A DNA stretch of 64,000 nucleotides from an unidentified bacterial endosymbiont (GCF_918797525.1 NZ_OU963893.1:3658001-3722000); one strand, 5' to 3'; positions 1 to 11,501 are shown, counted from the first letter of the stretch. Translations and numbers: made by a program. Notes: a model not told the origin generated them from the letters alone.

Positions 1-6
1 AATGCG

Positions 7-1659
7 CTACTGCCAGCTCACTTCGCCTTTCGGCTCAAGCGCATTCGCATCGATCGGTGAATGTTGCTCAATGTACTGTTTGAGCACTTCGGCATCAATA
101 TAGCCGGTATTCACATAGCCCGGTTTGTTATCAAGATGCGGATAACCATCCCCGCCGGTGGCATTGAAGTTTAAGGTTGCTATGCGGTAAGTTTTCGCAG
201 GATCAACGGGCTCGCCTTTGATTTTGAGATCGTTAAGCTTGCCGTCTTTGGCCACAAAGCTGACGTTGGCAAACTGCGGATAGGCTCCGGAGTCTGGCTT
301 CATCTGCGCGACGGCGGTCAGGTACTCAATCACCTCTTTACCGCTCATATCGGCATACACCACCAGGTTACCAAACGGCTGAACCTTCAGCACATCTTTG
401 TAGGTAATATTGCCCTCGTCGATGGCGTCACGAATACCGCCGCCGCTCATCACGCCGAAGTCAGCGCCAGTACGCGCCATTTGTGCCGCCAGCAACAGTT
501 GGCCCATATTGGTCTGCACGAAACGAACCTTGCTGCGATCCCCTTCAAGACGACCAGTCAGCGTGCCGATTTTCGCCTCAAGCTGCGCTTTGCCCTTATT
601 CTGGAAGGGGGTCAGCAATGAGAGCATCTGCGGGTTTTCTGCGATTTCTGGGGTATAAAGTATGCGCTCACTTTTTCCGTCCGGATAAACCACCTTCTTC
701 TTCAGGTTAACCGGAATAAGCTGATAATGCACCAGCTTCGTCTCACCGTTACGGAACTCAAAATCGGCACGGCCCACGTATTTTCCCCACTCGTGGGCCT
801 GTACAATCCAGATACCGTTCTGACGGTCTGGCGCGCACGGCGTACCGGGGACATAATCCACCTGTTTTTTATTCTCTGCCGCCATGCACACTGGGTTTTG
901 TGAGTGACCGCCCACAATCATCGCCAGCGAGCCTGCTGGCAGGCTGCGCGCCATCTCCACGTCGCCCGGCGCATTTGAGCCGTGTTCACCGTTATCGTAG
1001 TGGCCCATGTGGGTGATGGCGATAATCATATCCGGCTTTTCATTTTGCTGTAATTCCTGAATAACCCGCTTCGCTTCGTCTGCCGGTTTGCGAAATTCGA
1101 TATCGTCGAAGAATTCAGTATTACCCATTTTTGCCGTGTCGTCGGTGGTTAATCCCATGACCGCAATGTTCAGATCCTGACGTTTGAACAGCGCCCATGG
1201 CTTAAACAGACGTTCGCCGGTGCTTTTCTGATAAATATTGGCGGAAAGAAACGGGAATTTAGACCATTTTTCCTGCTGGCGCAGAACGGTTAATGGATTA
1301 TCAAACTCATGGTTGCCTACGGCCATGGCATCATAGCCAATCAGATTCATACCGCGAAAATCAGGTTCTGCATCCTGGAGATCGGACTCTGGTACGCCAG
1401 TATTGATATCCCCCCCCGACAGCAGCAGTACGCTCCCCCCGTCTGCCGCCACCTCTTTACGAATGCCATCCACCAGCGTTTTCTGCGCCGACAGGCCATA
1501 TTCGCCGTATTCACTGCGCCAGAAATGACCATGATGATCGTTGGTATGCAGGATGGTGATTTTATAGGTTTTATCTTTTTCATACGCCTGTGCGGGCAGG
1601 CTTGCCAGCCCACAGGCGGCTATCAGCGCCAGAGCGACGCCACGTTTTATTATTTTCAT
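7..1659 (-). CDS. ushA: UshA, periplasmic UDP-sugar hydrolase / 5'-nucleotidase
   Basis: Hydrolyses UDP-sugars and 5'-nucleotides in the periplasm so that nucleosides can be salvaged. The 550-residue product has the usual family length when started at the methionine of MKIIKRGVALALIAACG; the open frame runs 30 codons further upstream, but this start gives a clean Sec signal peptide ending near AQA. The N-terminal metallophosphatase domain shows LHTNDHHGHF, GGDINTG, GNHEFD and GGHSQNP metal-ligand motifs, and the C-terminal nucleotide-binding domain begins around residue 360. It is transcribed divergently from fsr. The stop codon lies six bases inside the window edge, so the gene is complete. 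Identification is by protein similarity to E. coli UshA. Confidence 0.97.
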   Translation of the reverse strand: MKIIKRGVALALIAACGLASLPAQAYEKDKTYKITILHTNDHHGHFWRSEYGEYGLSAQKTLVDGIRKEVAADGGSVLLLSGGDINTGVPESDLQDAEPDFRGMNLIGYDAMAVGNHEFDNPLTVLRQQEKWSKFPFLSANIYQKSTGERLFKPWALFKRQDLNIAVMGLTTDDTAKMGNTEFFDDIEFRKPADEAKRVIQELQQNEKPDMIIAITHMGHYDNGEHGSNAPGDVEMARSLPAGSLAMIVGGHSQNPVCMAAENKKQVDYVPGTPCAPDRQNGIWIVQAHEWGKYVGRADFEFRNGETKLVHYQLIPVNLKKKVVYPDGKSERILYTPEIAENPQMLSLLTPFQNKGKAQLEAKIGTLTGRLEGDRSKVRFVQTNMGQLLLAAQMARTGADFGVMSGGGIRDAIDEGNITYKDVLKVQPFGNLVVYADMSGKEVIEYLTAVAQMKPDSGAYPQFANVSFVAKDGKLNDLKIKGEPVDPAKTYRIATLNFNATGGDGYPHLDNKPGYVNTGYIDAEVLKQYIEQHSPIDANALEPKGEVSWQ

Positions 1660-1821
1660 CTTCTCTCTCCCTGCCCCATAGACAAACGCAAAATTACAGT
1701 GACTGCCAACAATAGACAAATATGTTTTCAGAATTGCGACTTTCTTCAAATGCCGCAGACGGGTATCTTAGTCGGATAATAATTACACTCTGCATTTATG
1801 ACAACTCACAACGTGGTATCT

Positions 1822-3042
1822 ATGGCAACCAGTGAATCAACCCAACCTATTTCAGGCACGCCAGCAGCGTCACCGGAATCTCGTACCTCCTTTAAAGTAC
1901 TGGGGGCAATCAGTCTTTCTCATCTGCTCAATGATATGATCCAGTCGTTGATCCTGGCCATATACCCGCTTCTGCAGGCCGAATTTTCCCTAACTTTTGT
2001 GCAAATTGGGATGATTACGCTGACCTTCCAGCTGGCCTCCTCGCTGCTGCAGCCGGTCGTCGGGTACTGGACGGATAAATATCCGATGCCGTGGTCGCTG
2101 CCGATTGGCATGTGCTTTACTTTAAGCGGGCTGGTGCTGCTGGCGATGGCAGGCAGTTTTGAGACAGTGCTGGTTGCCGCCGCGCTGGTGGGGACTGGCT
2201 CTTCGGTCTTTCACCCTGAATCATCGCGCGTGGCGCGCATGGCTTCCGGTGGCCGCCACGGGCTGGCTCAGTCGCTCTTCCAGGTGGGCGGTAACCTCGG
2301 TAGCTCACTCGGGCCGTTGCTGGCAGCGGTGATCATCGCCCCTTACGGCAAAGGCAACGTGGCGTGGTTTGTACTGGCCGCCCTGCTGGCGATTGTGGTG
2401 CTGGCGCAGATCAGCCGCTGGTATGCCGCGCAGCACCGGGTGAATAAAGGAAAACCTAAAGCAGTGGTGGTCAATCCCCTGCCACAGAACAAGATTGTTT
2501 TGGCTGTTTCCGTGCTGCTGGTGCTGATTTTCTCAAAATACTTTTATATGGCGAGCATCAGCAGCTATTACACCTTTTATTTAATGCAAAAATTCGGATT
2601 ATCGGTACAAAATGCCCAGTTCCACCTGTTTGCGTTTCTTTTTGCCGTCGCAGCCGGCACTTTGATAGGCGGGCCGGTAGGGGATAAGATCGGACGTAAA
2701 TACGTTATTTGGGGCTCTATCCTCGGCGTGGCGCCATTTACCCTCATTTTGCCCTACGCGAGCCTTGAATGGACGGGGATTTTGACGGTGATTATTGGTT
2801 TTATTCTCGCCTCCGCGTTTTCCGCCATTCTGGTCTATGCCCAGGAGCTGTTGCCGGGCCGAATCGGAATGGTTTCCGGGCTGTTCTTCGGTTTCGCCTT
2901 CGGCATGGGTGGCCTCGGCGCAGCAGTGTTAGGGATGGTTGCCGATAACACCAGCATCTTCCTGGTCTATAAAATCTGTGCTTTCCTGCCACTTCTCGGG
3001 ATGTTGACCATATTCCTGCCTGACAACCGTCATAAAGCGTAG
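1822..3042 (+). CDS. fsr: Fsr, fosmidomycin resistance MFS efflux transporter
   Basis: Twelve-helix major facilitator protein known in E. coli to export fosmidomycin. The sequence is near-identical to E. coli Fsr from the RTSF...GAISLSHLLNDMIQS segment onward, with the MFS signature GGPVGDKIGRK between helices and the PVVGYWTDK loop early on. The chosen start gives 406 residues, the E. coli length; an in-frame ATG at 1798 would add eight residues and cannot be excluded. Divergent from ushA. A strong 13-bp hairpin follows the stop. Confidence 0.93.
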   Translation: MATSESTQPISGTPAASPESRTSFKVLGAISLSHLLNDMIQSLILAIYPLLQAEFSLTFVQIGMITLTFQLASSLLQPVVGYWTDKYPMPWSLPIGMCFTLSGLVLLAMAGSFETVLVAAALVGTGSSVFHPESSRVARMASGGRHGLAQSLFQVGGNLGSSLGPLLAAVIIAPYGKGNVAWFVLAALLAIVVLAQISRWYAAQHRVNKGKPKAVVVNPLPQNKIVLAVSVLLVLIFSKYFYMASISSYYTFYLMQKFGLSVQNAQFHLFAFLFAVAAGTLIGGPVGDKIGRKYVIWGSILGVAPFTLILPYASLEWTGILTVIIGFILASAFSAILVYAQELLPGRIGMVSGLFFGFAFGMGGLGAAVLGMVADNTSIFLVYKICAFLPLLGMLTIFLPDNRHKA

Positions 3043-3047
3043 TTTAA

Positions 3048-3075
3048 GGGTCGCTAAAGTTTAACTTTGGCGACC
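3048..3075 (+). terminator. Hairpin after fsr
   Basis: Inverted repeat with arms GGGTCGCTAAAGT and ACTTTGGCGACCC around a 3-base loop, directly after the fsr stop codon. There is no T tract, so it may be a weak terminator or an mRNA-stabilising hairpin. Confidence 0.55.
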
Positions 3076-3272
3076 CGTCGACCTGATGCTATAAGGGTTT
3101 CTTCTCGCTCCCCCGTCAAATTTCTCATAATCTGCTATTTTTTCACGATTATTGCTGTTTTATTCAAACTTCAATAATTATTCATAAACATAAGAGCAAA
3201 AATTGTCATAAACTGTAACTCGGCTTTTGGTTTTATCGCCAAAATGGAACACTCACTACCAAAGGAGACGGA

Positions 3273-4949
3273 ATGCACCACGCCACACCGCTTATCACCA
3301 CCATTGTTGGTGGACTTGTGCTCGCTTTTATCCTTGGCATGATTGCCAATAAACTGCGTATTTCTCCTCTTGTAGGCTATTTGTTGGCGGGTGTTCTGGC
3401 GGGTCCGTTTACGCCAGGTTTCGTGGCGGATACCAAACTGGCTCCTGAACTGGCGGAATTAGGCGTGATTCTGCTGATGTTTGGCGTGGGTCTGCATTTC
3501 TCACTGAAGGATCTGATGGCGGTAAAGTCGATCGCCATACCAGGCGCTATCGCCCAGATAGGGGTGGCGACGCTGCTGGGGATGGCGCTTTCGGCAATGC
3601 TTGGCTGGTCACTGATGACCGGTATCGTTTTTGGTCTGTGTCTCTCCACCGCCAGTACCGTGGTATTACTGCGTGCGCTTGAAGAGAGACAGTTGATAGA
3701 CAGCCAGCGCGGACAAATCGCGATTGGCTGGCTGATTGTTGAAGATTTGGTAATGGTATTAACGCTGGTCCTGCTCCCTGCCATCGCCGGTATGATGGAA
3801 AAAGAGAACGTTGGCTTCGCCTCGCTGGCGCTGGATATGAGTATCACCATCGGTAAAGTTGTGGCCTTTATCGCCCTTATGATGCTGGTGGGCCGCCGTC
3901 TGGTGCCGTGGATCATGTCGCGCAGTGCAGCGACCGGCTCCCGTGAGCTGTTTACGCTCTCGGTCCTCGCGCTGGCGCTGGGGATTGCCTTTGGTGCCGT
4001 TGAGCTGTTTGATGTCTCCTTTGCGCTGGGCGCGTTCTTCGCCGGAATGGTGTTGAACGAATCCGAACTGAGCCACCGCGCCGCACACGATACCCTGCCG
4101 CTACGCGATGCATTCGCCGTGCTGTTCTTCGTCTCCGTCGGAATGCTGTTTGATCCGCTGGTCCTGATCCAGCAGCCGCTGGCCGTGCTGGGCACCCTGG
4201 CAATCATCATCTTTGGTAAGTCGGCCGTCGCCTTCTTCCTGGTCCGCATGTTTGGTCACTCGCCGCGCACGGCGCTGACCATCGCCGCCAGTCTGGCGCA
4301 AATTGGTGAATTCGCCTTTATCCTGGCGGGCCTGGGTATGGCGCTGAACCTGCTGCCGCAGGCGGGGCAAAACCTGGTGCTGGCGGGGGCAATCCTGTCG
4401 ATTATGCTGAACCCGGTCCTGTTTGCGCTGCTGGAAAAATACCTCGATAAAACCGAAACGCTCGAAGAGCAGACGCTGGAAGAGGCCATTGAAGAAGAGA
4501 AACAAATCCCGGTGGATATTTGCAACCACGCGTTACTGGTGGGCTTTGGCCGCGTAGGGAGTCTGCTCGGTGAAAAGCTGATGGCGCAGGGTATTCCGCT
4601 GGTAGTCATTGAGACCTCCCGCACGCGCGTCGACGAGCTGCGCGAGCGTGGCATTCGTGCCGTGCTGGGTAATGCGGCTAATGAAGAAATTATGAACCTA
4701 GCGCATCTCGACTGCGCTCGCTGGCTGCTGCTGACCATCCCGAACGGCTATGAAGCGGGTGAGATTGTCGCCTCTGCGCGCGCGAAGTGCCCCAGTATCG
4801 AGATTATCGCCCGGGCGCATTATGACGACGAGGTAGAGTACATTACCGAGCGAGGGGCAGACCAGGTGGTGATGGGTGAACGCGAGATTGCAAACACAAT
4901 GCTGACGCTGCTGGAGAAGCCGCCGGTTGAAGAGGCGGTGACGGGCTGA
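3273..4949 (+). CDS. ybaL: YbaL, KefB-type monovalent cation:proton antiporter
   Basis: Predicted inner-membrane CPA2-family antiporter of 558 residues, the same length as E. coli YbaL. The first about 390 residues form some 12 hydrophobic helices (Na+/H+ exchanger fold). The C-terminal part, about residues 415-530, is a Rossmann TrkA-N/RCK domain with the nucleotide-binding glycine motif VGFGRVGSLLGE. A Glu-rich linker joins the two. The start is preceded by a strong AAGGAGA ribosome-binding site. The transported ion has not been firmly established for YbaL. It stands alone between fsr and the convergent gsk. Confidence 0.94.
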   Translation: MHHATPLITTIVGGLVLAFILGMIANKLRISPLVGYLLAGVLAGPFTPGFVADTKLAPELAELGVILLMFGVGLHFSLKDLMAVKSIAIPGAIAQIGVATLLGMALSAMLGWSLMTGIVFGLCLSTASTVVLLRALEERQLIDSQRGQIAIGWLIVEDLVMVLTLVLLPAIAGMMEKENVGFASLALDMSITIGKVVAFIALMMLVGRRLVPWIMSRSAATGSRELFTLSVLALALGIAFGAVELFDVSFALGAFFAGMVLNESELSHRAAHDTLPLRDAFAVLFFVSVGMLFDPLVLIQQPLAVLGTLAIIIFGKSAVAFFLVRMFGHSPRTALTIAASLAQIGEFAFILAGLGMALNLLPQAGQNLVLAGAILSIMLNPVLFALLEKYLDKTETLEEQTLEEAIEEEKQIPVDICNHALLVGFGRVGSLLGEKLMAQGIPLVVIETSRTRVDELRERGIRAVLGNAANEEIMNLAHLDCARWLLLTIPNGYEAGEIVASARAKCPSIEIIARAHYDDEVEYITERGADQVVMGEREIANTMLTLLEKPPVEEAVTG

Positions 4950-5023
4950 GTGTACTGATCACCGGAACGAACCGGGATCAAACGGCTATAAACGGGAATT
5001 GGTGGGATACACCCTTGATTGAT

Positions 5024-5064
5024 GCGGCCAGGCTAGTGCAAAACTGGCGGGCCGCTTTACTTTT
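5024..5064 (+). terminator. Probable ybaL terminator
   Basis: Imperfect hairpin, arms GCGGCCAGGCTAGT (5024-5037) and ACTGGCGGGCCGC (5043-5055), followed by TTTACTTTT. It lies about 75 bases after the ybaL stop. Confidence 0.6.
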
Positions 5065-5203
5065 CCAGTTCACAAACAATTTTAGATCACTTCATGCCAC
5101 GGCGCATTTTTGACAGATAACACGCGATCACCGCGGCTGATCTCAAGTTACGTGTCAAACGATCGCAATTTATGTGCCGCGCTACACTGAATTTTGTGCG
5201 CTC

Positions 5204-5237
5204 TGGCCCCCTCACCCCACCAGGGGAGAGAGGGCCA
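5204..5237. repeat. REP-like G+C-rich palindrome
   Basis: Arms TGGCCCCCTC and GAGAGGGCCA enclose ACCCCACCAGGG, just beyond the gsk stop codon. The CCCTCACCC...GGGGAGAGGG pattern recurs in a related form near 8471. Such intergenic hairpins are common in Enterobacter-type genomes and often follow 3' ends; this copy may also terminate gsk. Confidence 0.55.
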
Positions 5238-5241
5238 TCTT

Positions 5242-6546
5242 TTACCTTTCCCAGTACGCCTCTTCCAGGCTATCTTCCCGTTCAGGCAGGCCTCGCGTTA
5301 AGCGTGGGGAGTGCTGGTTTAATACCTGATAACTGACGCGGTTTGCGTATTTACACACCTGTGCCAGCGAGGAGTAGGTCAACCAGCTGGATTTGTGCTT
5401 GCTGGAGTTCGGCACGTTAGCTTTGTGGTAGGCGTTGGCGGTAATGTCGTGCAGCAGCGCGGCCAGGGCACCATCTCCCGCGCCGTTGGTGTTCATTATC
5501 TTCTCCGGCCCGCCCATATACGGCGCGATATGAGAGTAGATACGTAGTGGATGAGTGCAGTCTTTGTGGCGCATACCACGGCTGAATTCATACTGGTTGA
5601 ACTCGGCGATGGCTCCCGGCAGCAACGGATGCTGGGTTTTGCGCTTGCTCTCTTCCTCCGTAAAGCCCGCCATGTACAGACCTACCGGCCCGGCAGTGCA
5701 GAGCACCAGATCAACCCAATCCAGCGCCTTGTCGGACGCCAGGAGCGGATCGCTCTCACCGGTCAGGGCTTCGGCCTCTTCTTCATTCATTGCCAGAATG
5801 GAAACATGTTCCTTGAGGAACGCCTGCCACCACTCCGGGTTATCCGCGATGACAAACTTAGTCCCCAGCGTTAACACCACCGGCACGTTGTATTTCTTCG
5901 CGTACTCAATCGCCTTCATAGTGGCTTCAGGCATCGGCTCACCCGGCTTACAGCGCACCAGATAAGAGGTCAACACCAGCGCGGAGGCGCCCGCAATCAC
6001 CGCCTCCGGTATGCTGTCGGCACGCAGCTTGTTCATGTGTCCTGGACTGATGGCAAAAGTACGCTCGCCGGAATCGCTAATCAGCGTAAAGCAGCGGCCA
6101 ATTGGCCCGTTAACGCCCTGCAGGTAGTTGAGATCGGTACGGCTGGAGGTATTGCACAGATAGCGGTAGGCATAACCACCGATTTCGATATTGCTGCACA
6201 TCACGCCGAGCAGTACCGAACGGTCGTCTGCCAGAACGGAGTAGTTGTGCATCGTATTACCGATGGTGCCGCCCGCAAACTGATGGGTAATAAGATTTTC
6301 GCGCACCAGCTCCTGATACAGGGCTTCGGCAACATCATCCTCAATCACCAGCGAGTGTCCGGCGCTCAAACCATAACGCGTGACAAACGCATCGTCCACT
6401 TTCGCTTCGATATCCACCAGCGTCTGATCGATACCCACCACCCATGCGGCGTTGGTCTCTTTTTCCGGCTGAATTTGCTGCAACAGCGGATCGCGGGAAT
6501 TAACGGGAAAGTAGTGTTTGGATTTGCGTTTTCCGGGAAATTTCAT
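5242..6546 (-). CDS. gsk: Gsk, inosine-guanosine kinase
   Basis: Cytosolic pfkB-family kinase that phosphorylates guanosine and inosine to GMP and IMP in purine salvage. The product from MKFPGKRKSKHYFPVN is 434 residues, matching E. coli; the open frame extends 14 codons further without a better start. The pfkB catalytic signature NTNGAGDGALAALLHD starts near residue 352, with the catalytic Asp in GAGD. It follows hemH by 62 bases on the same strand. In E. coli the oppositely oriented esterase gene aes lies between hemH and gsk, and it is missing here. Confidence 0.96.
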   Translation of the reverse strand: MKFPGKRKSKHYFPVNSRDPLLQQIQPEKETNAAWVVGIDQTLVDIEAKVDDAFVTRYGLSAGHSLVIEDDVAEALYQELVRENLITHQFAGGTIGNTMHNYSVLADDRSVLLGVMCSNIEIGGYAYRYLCNTSSRTDLNYLQGVNGPIGRCFTLISDSGERTFAISPGHMNKLRADSIPEAVIAGASALVLTSYLVRCKPGEPMPEATMKAIEYAKKYNVPVVLTLGTKFVIADNPEWWQAFLKEHVSILAMNEEEAEALTGESDPLLASDKALDWVDLVLCTAGPVGLYMAGFTEEESKRKTQHPLLPGAIAEFNQYEFSRGMRHKDCTHPLRIYSHIAPYMGGPEKIMNTNGAGDGALAALLHDITANAYHKANVPNSSKHKSSWLTYSSLAQVCKYANRVSYQVLNQHSPRLTRGLPEREDSLEEAYWER

Positions 6547-6608
6547 GGTCTGGACTATACAAGGATTATGGGCCGGGAATGGTAGCACAAACCCGGCTCA
6601 CAGCGCGA

Positions 6609-7571
6609 TCAGCGGCTGCCCTGTACCAGCGACACCATCATCTCGATATGCTCAGGTGAGTCGTTAAGTGCCGGAATGTATTCGTACTTCGTTCCCCCCG
6701 CTTCCAGGAAGAACGCTTTGTTTTGCACGGCAATCTCTTCCAGCGTTTCAAGACAGTCCGCCGAGAAGCCCGGCGACATGACCTGTATATGCTTAACCCC
6801 CTTCTCACCTAACATTTTGAGCGTTTCGTCGGTATAGGGGGTGAGCCACGGCTCGCGTCCAAAGCGCGACTGGAAGGTCATCATCACTTTCTCCGGCGGC
6901 AGGCCGAGCGCAGAGACCAGCTCGCGGGTGGTATCCCGACAACGCTGCGGGTAATCATCGCCTTCGTTGGCAAACCGCTGTGGAATACCGTGATAAGAGA
7001 GCAGCAACAGATCCGGTTCACCGTGCTTTTCAAACGACGCCCGCGCGCTGCTGGCGAGCGCGTTGATGTACATCTCGTTATCGGCGTAATCACGAATGAA
7101 GGTTATACCCGGAATGCGGCGACGGGTCGCCAGAATGCGGGCCAGCGCATCCCAGACGGCGGCCACCGTTGAGCAGGAGTACTGCGGGTAGAGCGCCAGC
7201 ACCACAATGTGGTCAACGCCCTGCGCCAGCAGTTGTTCAACCGCACTTTCCAGGGACGGTGTACCGTAGCTCATCCCCAGCGCGACAGGCGTATTCGGCA
7301 GGCGGGCAGCCAGCGCTTTTTCCTGACGACGGCTGTAGACCATCAGCGGCGAGCCTTCATCCATCCAGACTGACTGATACAGCCTGGCCACGCGCGGTGA
7401 GCGGATAGGCAGAATGACGCCACGCAGCAACGGCCACCACAGTAGACGTGGGGTATCAACAACGCGCGTATCGCTCAGAAACTGACGCAGATAACGGCTT
7501 ACCGCTGCGGGGGTGGGGGCTTCGGGGGTACCAAGATTGGCAAGTAAGATGCCGGTTTTCGCCTGACTCAT
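6609..7571 (-). CDS. hemH: HemH, ferrochelatase
   Basis: Inserts Fe2+ into protoporphyrin IX, the last step of haem b synthesis, at the cytoplasmic membrane face. The 320-residue product has family length and carries the metal-site motif SYHGIP and the conserved acidic stretch [15 protein letters not shown] near residues 250-265. Same strand as adk (125-base gap) and gsk, as in related bacteria. Complete and unremarkable. Confidence 0.97.
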   Translation of the reverse strand: MSQAKTGILLANLGTPEAPTPAAVSRYLRQFLSDTRVVDTPRLLWWPLLRGVILPIRSPRVARLYQSVWMDEGSPLMVYSRRQEKALAARLPNTPVALGMSYGTPSLESAVEQLLAQGVDHIVVLALYPQYSCSTVAAVWDALARILATRRRIPGITFIRDYADNEMYINALASSARASFEKHGEPDLLLLSYHGIPQRFANEGDDYPQRCRDTTRELVSALGLPPEKVMMTFQSRFGREPWLTPYTDETLKMLGEKGVKHIQVMSPGFSADCLETLEEIAVQNKAFFLEAGGTKYEYIPALNDSPEHIEMMVSLVQGSR

Positions 7572-7661
7572 TCACGCCTCATAACCATTTAACTGGCTGA
7601 TAATTGTATCTGAAAAGCGCGTAAACGGAACCAATTGCAGTGAAAGGAAAAATGAGAATTT

Positions 7662-7687
7662 TTCTCACCCGGAGGTCCGGGTGAGAA
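7662..7687 (-). terminator. adk terminator
   Basis: Hairpin with arms TTCTCACCCGGA and TCCGGGTGAGAA (7662-7673 / 7676-7687) just after the adk stop. On the minus strand it is followed by an A/T-rich stretch ending in TTTTT. Confidence 0.6.
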
Positions 7688-7695
7688 CGGTGCAC

Positions 7696-8373
<678 letters not shown>

Positions 8374-8470
8374 TCAAAAGCGCTAAACAATACCATTAGA
8401 ACGGATGTGGCTCAAGGAAGGCGGGAAGGCTGAAACGGTTAATGAGGGAGATAATTTGGGATAGTGCGGT

Positions 8471-8519
8471 TGACTCCCCCTAACCCTCAGTCCCAAAGGG
8501 GAGAGGGTTAGGGGGTCAG
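8471..8519. repeat. REP-like palindrome between htpG and adk
   Basis: Long hairpin, arms CCCCCTAACCCTC and GAGGGTTAGGGGG, with flanking TGAC/GTCA extending the stem. It sits eight bases beyond the htpG stop and resembles the element at 5204-5237. It could act as an htpG 3' stabiliser or terminator. Confidence 0.6.
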
Positions 8520-8526
8520 TGTTTAA

Positions 8527-10401
8527 TTACGCCAGCAGCAGCGCATTCACGCGTTTAATGAACAGATTTGGATCTTCCAGCGTGCCGCGCTCGGCCAGCA
8601 GAGATTGATCCAGCAGCAGTTCAACCCATTCGGCAAAGCGAGCGTCTTCCTGGGTATCGGCCGCACGTTTCACCAGCGGGTGATCCGGGTTCAGCTCGAA
8701 AATATATTTCACTTCCGGCATCGCCTGTCCCGCAGCGGCGAACAGTTTCGCCATCTGGGTGCCCATTTCATCAGCGTCGGTAGTGACAATCGCCGGCGTA
8801 TCGGTCAGACGGTGAGTAAAGCGCACCTCTTTCACGCGCTCGCCCAACAGCGTTTTCACGCGCTCAACGAACGGCTCCAGCGCCTTCTCGGCTTCTTTCA
8901 CGCTTTCATCCACGTCGTCTGCGAGCTTGTCGATTGACTCATCGGCTTTGGCAACAGACTGGAAGGTTTTACCGTCAAATTCGGTCAGGTAATTCATCAT
9001 CCACTCATCGATGCGGTCAGAAAGCAGTAACACTTCGATGCCTTTCTTACGCAGCAGCTCCAGGTGCGGGCTGCTCTTCGCCGCAGCATAGCTGTCTGCG
9101 GTGATGTAGTAGATTTTCTCCTGCCCTTCCTTCATGCGCGAAACATACTCTTCCAGCGACACGGTCTGCTCTGAAGAGTCGGTGTACGTGGAGGCAAAGC
9201 GCAGCAGTTTTGCAATCGTTTCAGCGTTCGCGCTATCTTCCGCCGGGCCTTCTTTCAGCACCAGGCCGAACTGTTTCCAGAAGGTCTGGTATTTTTCCGC
9301 ATCGTCTTTCGCCAGTTTTTCCAGCATCTGCAGCGTACGCCTGGTCAACGCGTTGCGCAGGTTGCGGGTCACGGCGCTGTCCTGCAGAATTTCACGGGAG
9401 ACGTTCAGCGGCAGGTCGTTAGAGTCAATCAGGCCACGGGTAAAGCGCAGGTAGTTCGGCATGAACTGTTCGGCATCGTCCATAATGAACACACGCTGCA
9501 CGTACAGCTTCAGGCCATGCTTGTGATCGCGGTTCCACATGTCAAACGGTGCATGCGCCGGGATGTACAGCAGGCTGGTGTACTCCTGCTTACCTTCGAC
9601 CCGGTTGTGGCTCCAGGTCAGCGGATCGGTAAAGTCGTGGGCGATGTGCTTATAGAATTCGTTGTATTCGTCGTCTTTAATTTCAGACTTGTTGCGCGTC
9701 CACAGGGCTTGCGCCTTGTTGATTTTCTCCCAGGAGACAACGGTTTCACCGTCCTGCTCTTCCTGTTTTTCAATCTCAACCGGCAGCGCGATGTGGTCGG
9801 AATATTTGCTGATGATGGAGCGCACGCGCCAGTCGTTCAGGAAATCATCGTCGCCTTCTTTCAGATGCAGGGTGATTTCAGTCCCGCGTTCCGCTTTAGT
9901 GATGTCATCAACGGTATAATTACCTTTACCCATTGATTCCCAGAACACGCCATTTTCGGCGCTTTCACCGGCCTTACGGGTGCGGACGGTAACTTTATCA
10001 GCCACCACAAATGCAGAGTAGAACCCTACGCCAAACTGGCCGATCTGCTTGCTGCCACCTGCCTGGTCGGCGCCAAGGGACTCCACGAACGCTTTGGTAC
10101 CGGAATTGGCGATAGTGCCGAGATAGTCGATCACTTCGTCGCGAGTCATCCCAATACCATTGTCAGCGATGGTCAGGGTGCGATTCTCTTTATCAAGAGA
10201 GATACGCACGCGCAGCTCGCCGTCGTTTTCGTACAGATTCGGGTTAGAAAGCGCGTTAAAGCGCAGCTTGTCCGCCGCATCCGAGGCGTTGGAAATCAGT
10301 TCGCGCAGAAAAATTTCTCTATTGGAATAGAGCGAATGGCTCATCAGATGCAGAAGTTGTGTTGCTTCTGACTGGAAACCACGGGTTTCTTGTCCTTTCA
10401 T
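8527..10401 (-). CDS. htpG: HtpG, Hsp90-family molecular chaperone
   Basis: ATP-dependent cytosolic chaperone that works with DnaK on late folding clients. The 624-residue product is full length. The GHKL ATPase domain carries [11 protein letters not shown] (about residue 37), DNGIGM (about 79) and [11 protein letters not shown] (about 118). The middle domain has the catalytic-loop Arg region [16 protein letters not shown], and the C-terminal dimerisation domain ends LLA. As in other bacterial Hsp90s there is no charged linker or MEEVD tail. A clear sigma-32 promoter lies just upstream. Confidence 0.98.
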   Translation of the reverse strand: MKGQETRGFQSEATQLLHLMSHSLYSNREIFLRELISNASDAADKLRFNALSNPNLYENDGELRVRISLDKENRTLTIADNGIGMTRDEVIDYLGTIANSGTKAFVESLGADQAGGSKQIGQFGVGFYSAFVVADKVTVRTRKAGESAENGVFWESMGKGNYTVDDITKAERGTEITLHLKEGDDDFLNDWRVRSIISKYSDHIALPVEIEKQEEQDGETVVSWEKINKAQALWTRNKSEIKDDEYNEFYKHIAHDFTDPLTWSHNRVEGKQEYTSLLYIPAHAPFDMWNRDHKHGLKLYVQRVFIMDDAEQFMPNYLRFTRGLIDSNDLPLNVSREILQDSAVTRNLRNALTRRTLQMLEKLAKDDAEKYQTFWKQFGLVLKEGPAEDSANAETIAKLLRFASTYTDSSEQTVSLEEYVSRMKEGQEKIYYITADSYAAAKSSPHLELLRKKGIEVLLLSDRIDEWMMNYLTEFDGKTFQSVAKADESIDKLADDVDESVKEAEKALEPFVERVKTLLGERVKEVRFTHRLTDTPAIVTTDADEMGTQMAKLFAAAGQAMPEVKYIFELNPDHPLVKRAADTQEDARFAEWVELLLDQSLLAERGTLEDPNLFIKRVNALLLA

Positions 10402-10451
10402 CTAAGTCGACCTCAACAATGCCATTTAATGGGGTTTTACACGTTGAGTGA

Positions 10452-10481
10452 GAGATGGGGCCAGGCGGGGAAATTTTCAAG
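10452..10481 (-). promoter_or_regulatory. Sigma-32 (heat-shock) promoter of htpG
   Basis: On the minus strand CTTGAA (-35) and CCCCATCT (-10) are separated by about 16 bases, which fits the sigma-32 consensus. The -10 ends about 50 bases upstream of the htpG start. Confidence 0.85.
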
Positions 10482-10510
10482 CGGAGGCAGCGGATGCCGC
10501 CCCCGTTTGG

Positions 10511-11115
10511 TCAGAAAATAATCTTGTGACGTCCGGCAAGAGAGTGCGACAGCGTGGTGCCGTCGACCATCTCCAGCTCGCCGCCAACCGGCACGCCATG
10601 GGCGATACGGCTGGCATCAACGCCATACTGCGAGCACAATTCAGCGATATAGTTGGCCGTTGCCTCGCCTTCCACCGTGGGGTTGGTGGCGAGAATCACC
10701 TCTTTGATCGTTTCCGATTCAAGACGCTGCTCCAGGCGGTCAAGACCGATATCGTCCGGGCCGATGCCGTCCAGCGGGGAAAGATGCCCCATCAGTACGA
10801 AATAACGGCCGGAAAATTGCCCGGTTTGTTCAATGGCGTAGATATCCGCAGGACTCTCCACCACGCAAATCTGACCGTTTTCCTGACGACGCGGGTTGGT
10901 GCAGATGTTGCACACATCTTGCTCGGTAAAGGTACGGCAGTCTGCACAGTGACCAATTTCTGACATGGCGCGGGTTAAAGCCTGCGCCAGGCGCATCCCG
11001 CCGCTGCGGTCGCGCTGCAGGAGCGTGAACGCCATGCGCTGCGCCGACTTCGGGCCAACGCCCGGCAGGCAGCGCAGTGCTTCCATTAACTGCGTGAGCA
11101 GCGGACTGGTTTGCA

Positions 11116-11116
<1 letters not shown>
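10511..11116 (-). CDS. recR: RecR, recombination mediator
   Basis: Works with RecO and RecF to load RecA onto SSB-coated gaps. The 201-residue protein has the N-terminal helix-hairpin-helix [11 protein letters not shown] (residues 17-27), a four-cysteine zinc finger (C57, C60, C69, C72) and a Toprim domain beginning around [12 protein letters not shown]. Its start overlaps the ybaB stop by one base (TGATG), implying translational coupling within the dnaX-ybaB-recR operon. Confidence 0.98.
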
Positions 11117-11463
<347 letters not shown>

Positions 11464-11501
11464 TCACGTTTAACGATTAAAACCGTAAGTCAGACTCACG
11501 A

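Noticed and set aside
1309..1779. 156-codon frame on the plus strand opposite ushA
   Set aside because: Antisense to the ushA metallophosphatase domain, with no recognisable motif.
3377..4249. 290-codon frame on the minus strand opposite ybaL
   Set aside because: Ser/Thr/Ile-rich antisense shadow of a strongly supported membrane protein gene.
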